Source: an uncultured Collinsella sp.
Lineage (GTDB): Bacteria > Actinomycetota > Coriobacteriia > Coriobacteriales > Coriobacteriaceae
Assembly (NCBI GenBank): GCA_959019945.1
Contig: CAUEQD010000007.1
Coordinates: forward strand, 1-64,000
DNA: 64,000 nucleotides
Direction: 5' to 3'
Shown: in pieces, positions 34,019 through 42,652 of the stretch
Numbering within the stretch: position 1 is the first letter of the stretch
How the letters are laid out: the number at the start of each line of letters is the position of its first letter
Program-made: the position numbers and the translations under genes
The notes under the pieces: model-generated
The model's database searches: none
What the model was told of the DNA's origin: nothing
Seen by the model: only the letters and a program-made list of their open reading frames with translations

Positions 34019-35636
34019 GATGCAGGTTTCTAACATTGCACTCATTCGCGAGGCGACGCTGGTGCCGAGTGCCGGCCTGACTGTCCTGACCGGCGAGACC
34101 GGCGCCGGCAAGACCGCGCTGCTCTCGGCCCTCAAGCTTATTTTGGGTGAGCGCGCGGATTCGTCGACGGTGCGCGAGGGCGAGGCGCTGGCGAGCGTCG
34201 AGGCGCGCCTGTTTGACGGCCCGCACGACACGGAAGGCTTCACGGTCCAGCGCAGCCTTTCCGCCGAGGGCCGCAGCCGCGTCAAGATTGACGGCCGCAT
34301 CGCCAGCGTGCGCGAGCTTTCGGAGCGCGTCGGCGTGATGATGGATCTGTGCGGCCAGCACGAGCACCAGCGCTTACTCGATCCGGCGCATCACGTTGCG
34401 ATGGTCGATGCGTGGGCGGGACGCTCTGCGCTCGAGGCGCTGGATGCGTACCGCGCCTGCTTTAAGGCTTCGCGGGCTGCCGCCAAGGAGGTTCGACGTG
34501 TCGAAGAGGCCTCGCGTGCGCAGGGGAGCCGCGTCGAGGAGGCGCGCTTTGCCCTCGAGCGCATCGGCGAGGTCGACCCCAAGCCGGGTGAGTATGAGGA
34601 ACTCGAGAAGCTGCTGCCGCGCTCCGAACATGCCGAGGTACTGGTTGCCACGGCTAACGATGCCCATGCATCGCTTGCCGCCGAAGGGGGAGCGCTCGAT
34701 GCCGTGAACAGCGCCGTGGCAGAGCTTTCCCGAATGGCTACCGTCGATCGCAAACTCGGCGACATTGCCGATGCACTATCGGATGCCTGTATCTCCCTTG
34801 AGGATTGCGCGAACGAGCTTCGTGCCTATCGCGATGGCATCGCCTTCGACCCGCGCGAGCTCGCTCGCATGCGTGAGCGGTATTCCGACCTCAAGGGTCT
34901 GTTGCGTCAGTGGGGTCCCACTATGGACGATGTTTTTGCCATGCGCGATCGCTCGCAAGAGCTGTTGTCGCTGGTAGACGATGGTGATGAGCAGATCAAG
35001 AAGGCGCGTGAAGCGCTTGGCGCAGCAGAGCATGAACTGTTCGCCGCCGCCAAGGCGCTTAAGCGTGCACGCAATACGGCGGCTCCGCGCTTCTGCCACG
35101 AGGTGGGCCGCCAGATGGCTCGCCTGGAGATGGGCAGCGCCGAGCTCGTCTGGGAGTCGCGTGATCTTCCCCGTGCTGAGTGGACGCCCGTTGGTCCTTC
35201 GAGCTACGAGCTGCTATACCGCAGCGGTGCCGGTTTGACGCCGCGCCCCCTGCGTCGAATTGCGTCGGGCGGCGAGCTCAGCCGCGTCATGCTGGCAAGT
35301 AAGGTTGTCCTCGGTAACGCGGACGGTGTCGATACGCTGGTGTTTGACGAGGTCGATGCTGGTGTCGGTGGCTCCACGGCGCGTGCGCTCGCGGGCGTGC
35401 TGGCAGATCTCGCCGCTACGCATCAGGTGATTGTCGTAACCCACTTGGCGCAGGTCGCCGTCATGGCTGACAAGCATTATGTCGTCAGCAAGGAACCGGG
35501 CGATGTTCCCCAGACGCATTTGGGCGAGGTAACCGGCGAAGCGCGTACTGCCGAGATCGCCCGCATGTTGAGCGGCGATCAGTCCGAGGCAAGCTTGGCC
35601 CACGCAAAGCAGATGCTCGAAGAAGCTCGAGGTTAG
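34008..35636 (+). CDS. recN: DNA repair ATPase RecN
   Basis: 542 aa SMC-like protein for double-strand-break repair. The N-terminal half-site has Walker A TGETGAGKTALL and the RecN-typical LCGQHEHQRLLDP. A central coiled coil follows (RRVEEASRAQGSRVEEARFALERIGEVDPKPGE). The C-terminal half has the signature RRIASGGELSRVMLA, Walker B VDTLVFDEVDAGVGG and VVTHLAQVAVMADKH. ATG 34008 overlaps the nadK end. It closes the operon; a bidirectional hairpin follows. Confidence 0.95.
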   Translation: MIDEMQVSNIALIREATLVPSAGLTVLTGETGAGKTALLSALKLILGERADSSTVREGEALASVEARLFDGPHDTEGFTVQRSLSAEGRSRVKIDGRIASVRELSERVGVMMDLCGQHEHQRLLDPAHHVAMVDAWAGRSALEALDAYRACFKASRAAAKEVRRVEEASRAQGSRVEEARFALERIGEVDPKPGEYEELEKLLPRSEHAEVLVATANDAHASLAAEGGALDAVNSAVAELSRMATVDRKLGDIADALSDACISLEDCANELRAYRDGIAFDPRELARMRERYSDLKGLLRQWGPTMDDVFAMRDRSQELLSLVDDGDEQIKKAREALGAAEHELFAAAKALKRARNTAAPRFCHEVGRQMARLEMGSAELVWESRDLPRAEWTPVGPSSYELLYRSGAGLTPRPLRRIASGGELSRVMLASKVVLGNADGVDTLVFDEVDAGVGGSTARALAGVLADLAATHQVIVVTHLAQVAVMADKHYVVSKEPGDVPQTHLGEVTGEARTAEIARMLSGDQSEASLAHAKQMLEEARG

Positions 35637-35654
35637 GTCGTATCAGCGGTGTTG

Positions 35655-35687
35655 GTGGGACAAAATAGACTGAAATTTTTGTCCCAC
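35655..35687. terminator. Bidirectional terminator between recN and the RpiR gene
   Basis: GTGGGACAAAA (35655-35665) pairs with TTTTTGTCCCAC (35676-35687). A- and T-runs inside the stem allow use by both convergent genes. Confidence 0.75.
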
Positions 35688-35695
35688 TACGCGTT

Positions 35696-36553
35696 TTACT
35701 CCACAACCTTATCCGGCTGGATGAGCTCCTCGTAGTAGCTGATATGCTCACGCGCGTCTTTAATCTCGGGCAGCAGGAAGTTGTAGATGACTTCGATGAT
35801 CATCGTGGCGCTGATCTTAGAGAACGCAAAGTCGCCCGTTGTCAGCAGCGCTTCGTGGTTGACGGTGTTAAAAGTGTAGTCTGCCAGGCGCGCGAGCGGG
35901 GATTTACTGTCGCTGCTGATGACGACTACGGTTGCGCCGCAGTTGTGAGCCGCTTTTGCCATGCGATTCAGTCGGCGCGATTTGCCAGAGTTTGAGATTA
36001 GCACGATGACGTCACCCGGGCGTAACGTGAGCGCAAAGCCGATTGATGTCTCGCTAATGGTGCTCGCCATGCAGCGCAGGCCCAGCTGCGAAAACTTAAA
36101 CGTCGCATCGAGCGCGACCGCGTTCGTATTGCCCACGGCGGCGAACTCAATAACGCCGGCATTCTTAAGCGCGTGTACAACTGCGGCCAACGTGTCGTGA
36201 TCTATGCCGTCGATGGTCGCATTAAGCTCACTCACCTTGGCGGCGAGGATATTTTTTAGGCTCTGCTCCATATTGTCGAGCGAGACCTCGTCAGTCAGGC
36301 CCTCGTTACGCTGGCTTTCCAAATCCCTCGCCAACGAAAACTGAAAGCTGCGGAAGCTACCAAAGCCAAGCTTGCGGCAGAAGCGCGAAACGGTCGCCTC
36401 GGACGTGGCGGCGGCGCGCGAGAGCTGAGCGGCCGTGAGGCGTGGCGCCTCGGACTGGTGCTCCAATATATAGTCGACAATGCGCTGCTCGGACTCGCTG
36501 TATCCCTGATGGGTGCTAATGAGGGAAAGTGCGCTCTTGCTACTATCGGTCAT
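35696..36553 (-). CDS. RpiR-family transcriptional regulator (HTH plus SIS domain)
   Basis: 285 aa. The N-terminal HTH_6 domain (YSESEQRIVDYILEH, LSRAAATSEATVSRFCRKLGF) is followed by a SIS sugar-phosphate-binding domain (AAVGNTNAVALDATFKFSQLG, VIVLISNSGKSRRLN). RpiR proteins sense phosphosugars. The gene is divergent from the fructose-type PTS gene, so regulation of that operon by a fructose phosphate is likely but inferred. ATG 36553 has CAGGAG about 8 nt upstream; the in-frame residues before it are not family-like. Confidence 0.9.
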   Translation of the reverse strand: MTDSSKSALSLISTHQGYSESEQRIVDYILEHQSEAPRLTAAQLSRAAATSEATVSRFCRKLGFGSFRSFQFSLARDLESQRNEGLTDEVSLDNMEQSLKNILAAKVSELNATIDGIDHDTLAAVVHALKNAGVIEFAAVGNTNAVALDATFKFSQLGLRCMASTISETSIGFALTLRPGDVIVLISNSGKSRRLNRMAKAAHNCGATVVVISSDSKSPLARLADYTFNTVNHEALLTTGDFAFSKISATMIIEVIYNFLLPEIKDAREHISYYEELIQPDKVVE

Positions 36554-36655
36554 GGATGGCTCCTGGTTGGCATGAAAATCTAATTTACTACGCCATGCCA
36601 TAGTATACGGGCATTTTCAATTACAAGATACACCTTGCCGTTTCAAGTGTTGATG

Positions 36656-36698
36656 GTAAACTTTCACTTACCGTTTACGGTTATGAAAGAACCTTTCA
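36656..36698. promoter_or_regulatory. Inverted repeats between the RpiR gene and the PTS operon
   Basis: GTAAAC (36656-36661) and GTTTAC (36673-36678) form one dyad. TGAAAG-AAC-CTTTCA (36684-36698) forms another. CTTTCA recurs at 36661-36666 and about 36744. These lie in the 270-bp divergent region where the RpiR protein would be expected to bind. The promoter boxes themselves are not clear. Confidence 0.45.
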
Positions 36699-36825
36699 CC
36701 GGAGATTTGCACCTTAGCTCTTCTCACGCGGACGGTAGGTTGGTATCTTTCAGTTGTGGAAAAACGCGCATCGAAGCGCGTGTAGGGGAGCGCCCGCGGG
36801 CGCTGTACTCAAGAAGGAGGGACAC

Positions 36826-38829
36826 ATGGCTAAGTTTGACATCATCGCCGCGACCGGTTGCCCGACCGGCATTGCGCACACCTTCATGGCGAAGGAGGCG
36901 CTGGAGAAGGCTGCTGCCGAGCGTGGTCTGACCATTAAGGTCGAGACACATGGCCAGGTCGGTGTCGAGAACGAGCTCACCAAGAGTGAGATCGCTGGTG
37001 CCAAGGCCGTCGTCGTCGCAGCCGATAAGGATGTCCAGGCTGAGCGTTTCGCCGGTAAGCCCATGGTTTCCGTTGGTGTTTCCAAGGCCCTGTCTGTCGA
37101 GGCTGCTGGTAAGCTGATCGACCGCGCGCTCGCCGCCAAGGGCGACGACACGGTTGCCGCTGCCGCCGATGTCGAGGACGAGGTCGAGGAGAAGGAGTCC
37201 ATCGGTCACGTCATCTACAAGCACCTCATGAACGGCGTCAGCCACATGCTGGTCTTCGTCGTTGCCGGTGGTGTTCTGACCGCCATTTCGTTCCTGTGGG
37301 GCATCACGTCCTTTGATTCGACGGCTGCCGACTACAACAGCTTTGCCGCGATGCTCAAGATTATCGGCGGTATCGCCATGAACCTCATGGTTCCGGTGCT
37401 CTCCGCCTACATCGCCGAGTCTATCGGCAAGCGCCCGGCGCTCGTCCCCGGCTTTGTTGCCGGTATGATTGCCATCCAGGGTCTTCCCATCAACGCCGAT
37501 ACCGGCATGATCGACGCTGGAGGCTCGGGTGTGGGCTTCGGCTTCCTGGGCGGCATCGTCGGCGGCTTCCTCGCTGGCTATGTCATCCTGCTGCTCGAGA
37601 AGGCTTTCTCTAAAATTCCCGCGAGTCTTAATGGCCTGAAGGCAATCTTCCTGTATCCGCTGTGCTCTACCGCCATCGTCGGCCTGGTCATGCTCGGTAT
37701 TTCCGGCCCCATGGCTGCCATTAACCAGGGCATGATGGATTTCCTGCAGAGCCTCGGTAACTCCGGTCCGGTGATCCTTGGCCTGGCCATCGGCTGCATG
37801 TGCGCCTTTGATATGGGCGGCCCGGTTAACAAGGCTGCTTACGCTACTGGCACCTTCCTGCTCGGTACCGCTCTCGAAGCTGGCGTCGGCACCGAGACCT
37901 ACAACTTCGGCACCAACTTCATGGCTGCCGTCTCCGCCGCTTGCATCGTTCCGCCGCTGATCACCACCTTCGCCGTCGTTGTCGGCAAGAAGTACTTCAG
38001 CCAGGAGGATCATGACGCCGGTATCGTCAACCTCATCCTTGGTTGCACCCACATCACCGAGGGCGCCATTCCGTTCATGACCAAGAACATCTGGCCCGTC
38101 ATGCCCATCATGATGCTCGGTTCTTCCATCGCTTCCATCTTGACCATCTTCTTCAACGTTCACGATCCGGCGCCTCACGGCGGCTTCCTGGTCCTGCCCG
38201 TTGTCGAGAACGGTCCGCTGTGGGTCCTCGCGATCCTCATCGGCGCTGTGGTCGGTGGCATCCTGTTCGTGGCCTTCAAGAAGTACGACTTCGAGAAGAA
38301 TCAGAAGGCCGCTCCTGTAGCCAGGTCCGTTGAGGCCCCCAAGGCCGCTGCCGTCGAGGCCCCCAAGGAAGAGGCTGCCGACTTCGTGAAGGTCGAGAAT
38401 GTCTTTGTCGCCGAGGACTTCGCTTCTCGTGACGAGGCTCTGAGCTTCGTTTCCAACCAGGCTGTCAAGGCCGGTATCGCCAGCGACGCCGACGCCGTGA
38501 TGAACGCCTTCCTGGCCCGCGAGGCCGAGGGCACCACGGGCATGATGGAGGGCTTCGCCATCCCGCATGCCAAGTCCGACGCCATTACCGAGGCTGCTGT
38601 TATCGTCGTCAAGGACGAGTCCGGCGTGACCGGTTGGGACACCATGGACGGCGCTCCCGTCAACGTGGCCATCGCGCTGCTCATCCCGGGTGCCCAGGCC
38701 GGCACCACGCACCTTAAGATCCTGTCCAAGGTCGCCGAGGCGCTCATGGACGAGGACTTCCGTGCCACCGTCAAGGGTTCCACCGACGCCGCCAAGATCG
38801 CCAAGACGATCAACGCCCGCCTGGTCTAA
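36826..38829 (+). CDS. PTS fructose-type transporter, EIIBCA fusion
   Basis: 667 aa. The EIIB domain (residues 1-105) has the phospho-cysteine in AATGCPTGIAHTF. The EIIC domain, residues ~125-490, has about nine membrane helices and the sugar-binding stretch GCTHITEGAIPF. A Pro/Ala-rich linker leads to an EIIA domain with the phospho-histidine in FAIPHAKSDA. The domain order B-C-A and the sequence motifs place it in the fructose/mannitol (Fru) family. It imports and phosphorylates fructose, probably at C1 given the 1-phosphofructokinase-type kinases downstream. AAGAAGGAGG precedes ATG 36826. Confidence 0.93.
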   Translation: MAKFDIIAATGCPTGIAHTFMAKEALEKAAAERGLTIKVETHGQVGVENELTKSEIAGAKAVVVAADKDVQAERFAGKPMVSVGVSKALSVEAAGKLIDRALAAKGDDTVAAAADVEDEVEEKESIGHVIYKHLMNGVSHMLVFVVAGGVLTAISFLWGITSFDSTAADYNSFAAMLKIIGGIAMNLMVPVLSAYIAESIGKRPALVPGFVAGMIAIQGLPINADTGMIDAGGSGVGFGFLGGIVGGFLAGYVILLLEKAFSKIPASLNGLKAIFLYPLCSTAIVGLVMLGISGPMAAINQGMMDFLQSLGNSGPVILGLAIGCMCAFDMGGPVNKAAYATGTFLLGTALEAGVGTETYNFGTNFMAAVSAACIVPPLITTFAVVVGKKYFSQEDHDAGIVNLILGCTHITEGAIPFMTKNIWPVMPIMMLGSSIASILTIFFNVHDPAPHGGFLVLPVVENGPLWVLAILIGAVVGGILFVAFKKYDFEKNQKAAPVARSVEAPKAAAVEAPKEEAADFVKVENVFVAEDFASRDEALSFVSNQAVKAGIASDADAVMNAFLAREAEGTTGMMEGFAIPHAKSDAITEAAVIVVKDESGVTGWDTMDGAPVNVAIALLIPGAQAGTTHLKILSKVAEALMDEDFRATVKGSTDAAKIAKTINARLV

Positions 38830-38866
38830 TCCCGCAACACGTGAATACCATCGCCCCCTGTATATA

Positions 38867-38900
38867 AGGCGGAGTCCCTCTCCAGGGTCTCCGCCTTTTT
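38867..38900 (+). terminator. Terminator after the PTS EIIBCA gene
   Basis: AAGGCGGAG pairs with CTCCGCCTT, with an inner CCCT/AGGG pairing, followed by TTTTT. Confidence 0.88.
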
Positions 38901-38913
38901 CTACCCCTCCCAT

Positions 38914-38982
38914 AAGCTGCGGTGAAATAGGGACTGTTTAAACGATTCAACCCCAAATTCAGTCCCTATTTCACCGCAACTT
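38914..38982. repeat. Palindromic intergenic element, copy B
   Basis: The left arm (38914-38936, starting AAGCTGCGGTGAAATAGG) and the right arm (38960-38982) are 23-bp inverted repeats with one mismatch. They are separated by a 23-bp AT-richer centre containing GTTTAAAC. The same arm core occurs at 4995-5063. The centre sequences differ, so it is the arms that are conserved. Confidence 0.9.
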
Positions 38983-39087
38983 ACAAAAGGGCATAGAGGG
39001 GGCTACCTATCGAGTCTTTGTCGCGAACAGATCATCAGCCAGAATTCCGTTCGCACGATATTACTCTGGACCGACCGAGTTTCCGCA

Positions 39088-39218
39088 GCTCGCCTGCCGG
39101 GCGGGCGCGGGTTAAGTTTGTCGCGAGTTCCGCACGCAAAGGAAAGCACTTAATGTGCTTTCCGTCTTGCGCAGGACTGTAGAGCAGCAAACTTAACCGC
39201 CCCGCCCGGCGGGCGAGC
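39088..39218. repeat. 131-bp near-continuous palindrome
   Basis: The outer arms at 39088-39120 and 39188-39218 are GC-rich inverted repeats, beginning GCTCGCC(T/C)GCCGGGCGGG and ending TTAAGTTTG. At the exact centre GGAAAGCAC-TTAAT-GTGCTTTCC is a perfect hairpin, and the parts between pair partly (GCACGCAA with TTGCGC). The whole could extrude as a cruciform or fold as one RNA stem. No open frame of note is in the ~350 bp between the PTS terminator and ptsH; this and copy B fill most of it. Confidence 0.85.
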
Positions 39219-39355
39219 GTGCAGGAACGACATCTGTCCAACAATTCGTCCGAAACATAATGAAAAACCGTTTGATGTGAGTTAATATAAACAACGTCGT
39301 GAATCTGACTCCTGCCACATGCATGACAGGGGTTAAACACAAAAAGGAGTCAATT

Positions 39356-39619
39356 ATGGTTTCTGAGAAGGCTACCCTCGTTAATCCTCAGGGTCTGCAC
39401 ATGCGTCCGGCTGGTCTGTTCGCCTCCACCATGGGCAAGTACGCCTGTGACGTGACGGTCGTCACCCCCGAGAAGGAGGTCAACGGCAAGTCCCCGATGG
39501 CCCTCATGGCTGCTGGTATCCCCTGCGGTACCGAGGTCGAGGTCAAGTGCGACGGCGCTGACGAGGCCGAGGCTCTGGCTGCTGCCATCGAGCTCATCAA
39601 GAGCGGTCTTGGCGAGTAG
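39356..39619 (+). CDS. ptsH: Phosphocarrier protein HPr
   Basis: 87 aa. The phospho-accepting histidine lies in NPQGLHMRPAG, and a serine at the regulatory position is in NGKSPMALMAAG, so HPr kinase control is possible. HPr passes phosphate from EI to EII proteins. AAAAAGGAG precedes ATG 39356. A weak terminator separates it from ptsI, which would allow more HPr than EI to be made. Confidence 0.95.
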   Translation: MVSEKATLVNPQGLHMRPAGLFASTMGKYACDVTVVTPEKEVNGKSPMALMAAGIPCGTEVEVKCDGADEAEALAAAIELIKSGLGE

Positions 39620-39663
39620 AACTCAAACGGGTCACATGTTGAACAACTAAGTTCATATTTGGG

Positions 39664-39700
39664 GGCGCAGTGACCTGTTGTAAGGTAGCTGCGCTCTTTT
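39664..39700 (+). terminator. Weak terminator/attenuator between ptsH and ptsI
   Basis: GGCGCAG pairs with CTGCGCT around an 18-nt loop, followed by CTTTTG. The short stem suggests partial read-through into ptsI. Confidence 0.5.
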
Positions 39701-39752
39701 GTCATGGATATGGCAAAACGCTTTATCACATGACACGGAGAGAGGAATGGGA

Positions 39753-41456
39753 ATGTATCAGGGAGTCAACGCTTCCGAGGGCATCGGTATCGGCACCGTC
39801 ATGGTCGCCGTCGATCCCGACTTGACGTTTGAGCCGCACGAGGTTGCTGATTCGGCAGCAGAGAAGGAGCGCTATCAGTCCGCTCTTTCGGTCTTCTGCG
39901 AGAAGACCCAGGCTCAGGCCGACCACATGAAGGAGACGGTGGGCGAGGCCGAGGCCGAGATCATGAGCGGACACATTGTTCTGGCTCAGGATCCGGGTAT
40001 GACCGACGCCATCAACGCCGCCATTGACGGCGGTACCTGCGCCGAGCAGGCGCTCATGGACACCTCGACCATGTTCGAGAACATGTTCCTGTCCATGGAC
40101 GACGAGATGTTCCGTCTTCGCGCGGCTGACATCGCCGACATCCGCACCGGTATTCTGGCCGAGCTGCTGGGCAAGGAGGTCGTCGACCTCTCCGTCCTGC
40201 CCGAGAACACTGTCGTTGTCGTGCACGACCTCACGCCGTCCATGACCGCCACGATCGATAAGGCCCACGTTGCCGGTATCGTCACCGAGACCGGTGGCCG
40301 CACGTCGCACTCCGCGATCATTGCGCGCGCCCTCGAGATCCCGGCTGTCCTTTCGGTCTCCAACAGCTGCACCGCACTGCGCAACGGCATGACCGTTGTC
40401 GTCGACGGCGGCAAGGGTATCGTCGAGGCCGATCCCGACGAGGAGACGCTCGCTGCCTACACCGCCAAGGCCGAGGCCTTCGCTGCCGAGAAGGCAGCCC
40501 TCGAGGCCTTCCGTGGCAAGCCGTCCGTGACTGCTGATGGCATCAAGAAGATCATCGCCTGCAACATCGGTAACCCCGATGACGTGCCCAACGCGCTCGA
40601 TCACGACGCCGAGGCTATCGGTCTGTTCCGCTCCGAGTTCCTGTTCATGGACTCTGCTGAGCTTCCTTCCGAGGAGGAGCAGTTCAACGCCTACCGTAAG
40701 GTCGCCAGCGCGCTCAAGGGTGCTCCGGTCATCATCCGCACGCTCGATGTGGGTGGCGACAAGGAGATTCCGTATCTGCATATGGTCAAGGAAGACAACC
40801 CCTTCATGGGCTTCCGCGCCGTGCGTTACTGCTTGGCCAATCCCGACCAGTACAAGGTCCAGCTCCGCGCTCTGCTGCGCGCTAGCGCCTTCGGTGACGT
40901 CAAGATCATGATCCCGCTCGTCACCTGCGTCGAGGAGGTCTTGGCTGTCAAGGAGCTCGTCGAGCAGTGCAAGGCCGAGCTGACCGAAGAGGGGCGCAAG
41001 TTCAACGAGAACATCGAGGTCGGCATCATGGTCGAGACGCCCGCCGCTTCGCTGCTCGCAGACCGTCTTGCCGAGGTCGCCGACTTCTTCTCCATCGGCA
41101 CCAACGACCTGATCGGCTACACCATGTGCGCCGACCGTGGCAACGACACCATCTCCAACCTGTACCAGGTTTACTATCCCGCCGTGCTCCGCTCGCTCAA
41201 GAACATCATCGAGAGCGGCGTGAAGGCCGGCATCATGGTCGGTATGTGCGGCGAGGCCGCTGCCGATCCGCTGCTCGAGCCGCTGCTGATCAGCTGGGGC
41301 CTGGAGGAGTTCTCGATGAGTGCCCCGTCGATCCTGCGCGCCCGTAAGACCATCAGCCAGTGGACCAAGGCCGAGTGCGACGAGCTCGCCGAGAAGGCGC
41401 TCGCCTGCAACACCGCCGCCGAGGTCAAGGCACTGCTCGAGTCCGCAGCTCGCTAA
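39753..41456 (+). CDS. ptsI: Phosphoenolpyruvate-protein phosphotransferase (Enzyme I)
   Basis: 567 aa, full length. The phospho-histidine is in TETGGRTSHSAIIAR. The PEP-binding domain has RTLDVGGDKEIPYLHM, GFRAVRYCL, FFSIGTNDLIGYTM and the signature GMCGEAAADP. It starts the PTS phosphoryl cascade. ATG 39753 has GAGAGGA 6 nt upstream; ATG 39747 overlaps that site. A 1-phosphofructokinase-type gene follows 74 bp later after a hairpin. Confidence 0.95.
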   Translation: MYQGVNASEGIGIGTVMVAVDPDLTFEPHEVADSAAEKERYQSALSVFCEKTQAQADHMKETVGEAEAEIMSGHIVLAQDPGMTDAINAAIDGGTCAEQALMDTSTMFENMFLSMDDEMFRLRAADIADIRTGILAELLGKEVVDLSVLPENTVVVVHDLTPSMTATIDKAHVAGIVTETGGRTSHSAIIARALEIPAVLSVSNSCTALRNGMTVVVDGGKGIVEADPDEETLAAYTAKAEAFAAEKAALEAFRGKPSVTADGIKKIIACNIGNPDDVPNALDHDAEAIGLFRSEFLFMDSAELPSEEEQFNAYRKVASALKGAPVIIRTLDVGGDKEIPYLHMVKEDNPFMGFRAVRYCLANPDQYKVQLRALLRASAFGDVKIMIPLVTCVEEVLAVKELVEQCKAELTEEGRKFNENIEVGIMVETPAASLLADRLAEVADFFSIGTNDLIGYTMCADRGNDTISNLYQVYYPAVLRSLKNIIESGVKAGIMVGMCGEAAADPLLEPLLISWGLEEFSMSAPSILRARKTISQWTKAECDELAEKALACNTAAEVKALLESAAR

Positions 41457-41473
41457 TTTGGTATCAGAGGTAA

Positions 41474-41503
41474 CCGCGTGGTTGGAATGGGCCGGCCACG
41501 CGG
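41474..41503 (+). other. Hairpin in the ptsI - PfkB-family intergenic region
   Basis: CCGCGTGG (41474-41481) pairs with CCACGCGG (41496-41503), with GGCCGG in the loop. No T-run follows, so it is more likely an mRNA processing or stability structure than a terminator. Confidence 0.5.
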
Positions 41504-41530
41504 CCCTCACATATACAGGGGGTACTGTAA

Positions 41531-42463
41531 ATGTTCTACACGCTAACCGCTAACCCGGCTGTCGACATGACGGTTTCGAGCTCTCCGCTCGAGCCCGACG
41601 AGAACGTCCGCACCGGTTCGGCCAGCTACACGGCTAACGGCAAGGGCCTCGACGTGTCCTTCGCCTTTAAGAAGATGGGCGTCGACACCGTCGCGCTCGG
41701 CTTCTTCGCTGGCTTCACGGGCAAGTTCATCGTCGAGGAGGTCATGAACCTGGGTTGCCTCTGCCGCCCGGTCTGGACCGACGGTATCACGCGCATTAAC
41801 ACCTACGTCAACGATGGCCAGCACGAGTACGGCATCCTGAACCCCGGCGCCCCGATCACGCCGCAGCACCAGGAGGAGCTCTACAACATCCTGGACACCG
41901 CGGGCGATCTCGAGTGCCTGATCGTCTCCGGCTCCGTGCCTCCCAAAGCTACGCCCGACTTCCTGGCTCAGGTCATGGAGCACGCTCAGGCTCGTGGCGC
42001 TGACGTCGTCCTGGACCTGTCCTCCGACAAGCTCAAGGAGCTCGCTCACAAGAAGCCGCTGCTCATCAAGCCGAACCATCACGAGATGAAGGCCATCTTC
42101 GGCGTGCCGGTCGACACCGACGACGAGGTTCGTGTCGCCATGAAGATGGCTCACGACGCTGGCGTTCAGAACGTGCTGCTCACCCGTGGTAGCCGCGGCG
42201 ACGCTTACTTCTCCAACGGCGAGGACATCTGGTACGCCAAGCGTGAGTTCAACATCAAGCTGGTCTCTTCCGTCTGCGCCGGCGACTGCACCCTCGCTGC
42301 GTTCCTGCACAAGTGGTACAGGGATCGCGACAACGTCGAGGAGGCCATGAAGCTCGCTATGGCCACCGGCGCCAACGTTGCCGAGTCCGTCGGCATTGGT
42401 GACTTCGGTCACGTCGACGAGTACAGCAAGCGCGTTGCTGTCCGCAAGCTCGATCGTCAGTAA
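41531..42463 (+). CDS. PfkB-family sugar kinase, 1-phosphofructokinase/tagatose-6-phosphate kinase type (first copy)
   Basis: 310 aa. It follows the FruK/LacC pattern: YTLTANPAVDM at the start, GKGLDVSFAF, the substrate region TDGITRINTYV, and VSGSVPP. The anion-hole/catalytic motif is VCAGDCTLAAF, with the catalytic Asp. The residue after this Asp is Cys rather than the usual Ser. It would phosphorylate fructose 1-phosphate, or a related phosphosugar, with ATP. GGGGG lies upstream of ATG 41531. It is about half identical by eye to the second copy at 42653, and each has its own terminator. Confidence 0.88.
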   Translation: MFYTLTANPAVDMTVSSSPLEPDENVRTGSASYTANGKGLDVSFAFKKMGVDTVALGFFAGFTGKFIVEEVMNLGCLCRPVWTDGITRINTYVNDGQHEYGILNPGAPITPQHQEELYNILDTAGDLECLIVSGSVPPKATPDFLAQVMEHAQARGADVVLDLSSDKLKELAHKKPLLIKPNHHEMKAIFGVPVDTDDEVRVAMKMAHDAGVQNVLLTRGSRGDAYFSNGEDIWYAKREFNIKLVSSVCAGDCTLAAFLHKWYRDRDNVEEAMKLAMATGANVAESVGIGDFGHVDEYSKRVAVRKLDRQ

Positions 42464-42491
42464 TCGAAACGCGACATATTCGTGCGCATGC

Positions 42492-42524
42492 GGCGCCCCG
42501 GTTTCGGCCGGGGCGCCTTTTTTG
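42492..42524 (+). terminator. Terminator after the first PfkB-family gene
   Basis: GGCGCCCCG and CGGGGCGCC (within 42492-42517) pair around a short loop, followed by TTTTTTG. Confidence 0.9.
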
Positions 42525-42652
42525 TTCCGCCATGGGGGAGAGGTGTCCTGCCGTACTTCATCGCTTCCACACCGTTCACCGAGTTGTCCTAGCCTTTTAC
42601 CGATGCGTGGAATATACTTTCATTAACACGTTGCTTCGTGAAAGGAACATTC

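Noticed and set aside
36724..38913. 729-codon minus-strand open frame opposite the PTS gene
   Set aside because: Antisense of the EIIBCA coding sequence; it has a Gly/Asp/His-rich composition only and runs into the terminator and intergenic element.
39035..39340. Small minus-strand open frame (101 codons) in the ptsH upstream gap
   Set aside because: It runs through the 131-bp palindrome and has no start signal or family pattern.
39726..41510. 594-codon minus-strand open frame opposite ptsI
   Set aside because: Antisense of Enzyme I, with no recognisable domain.
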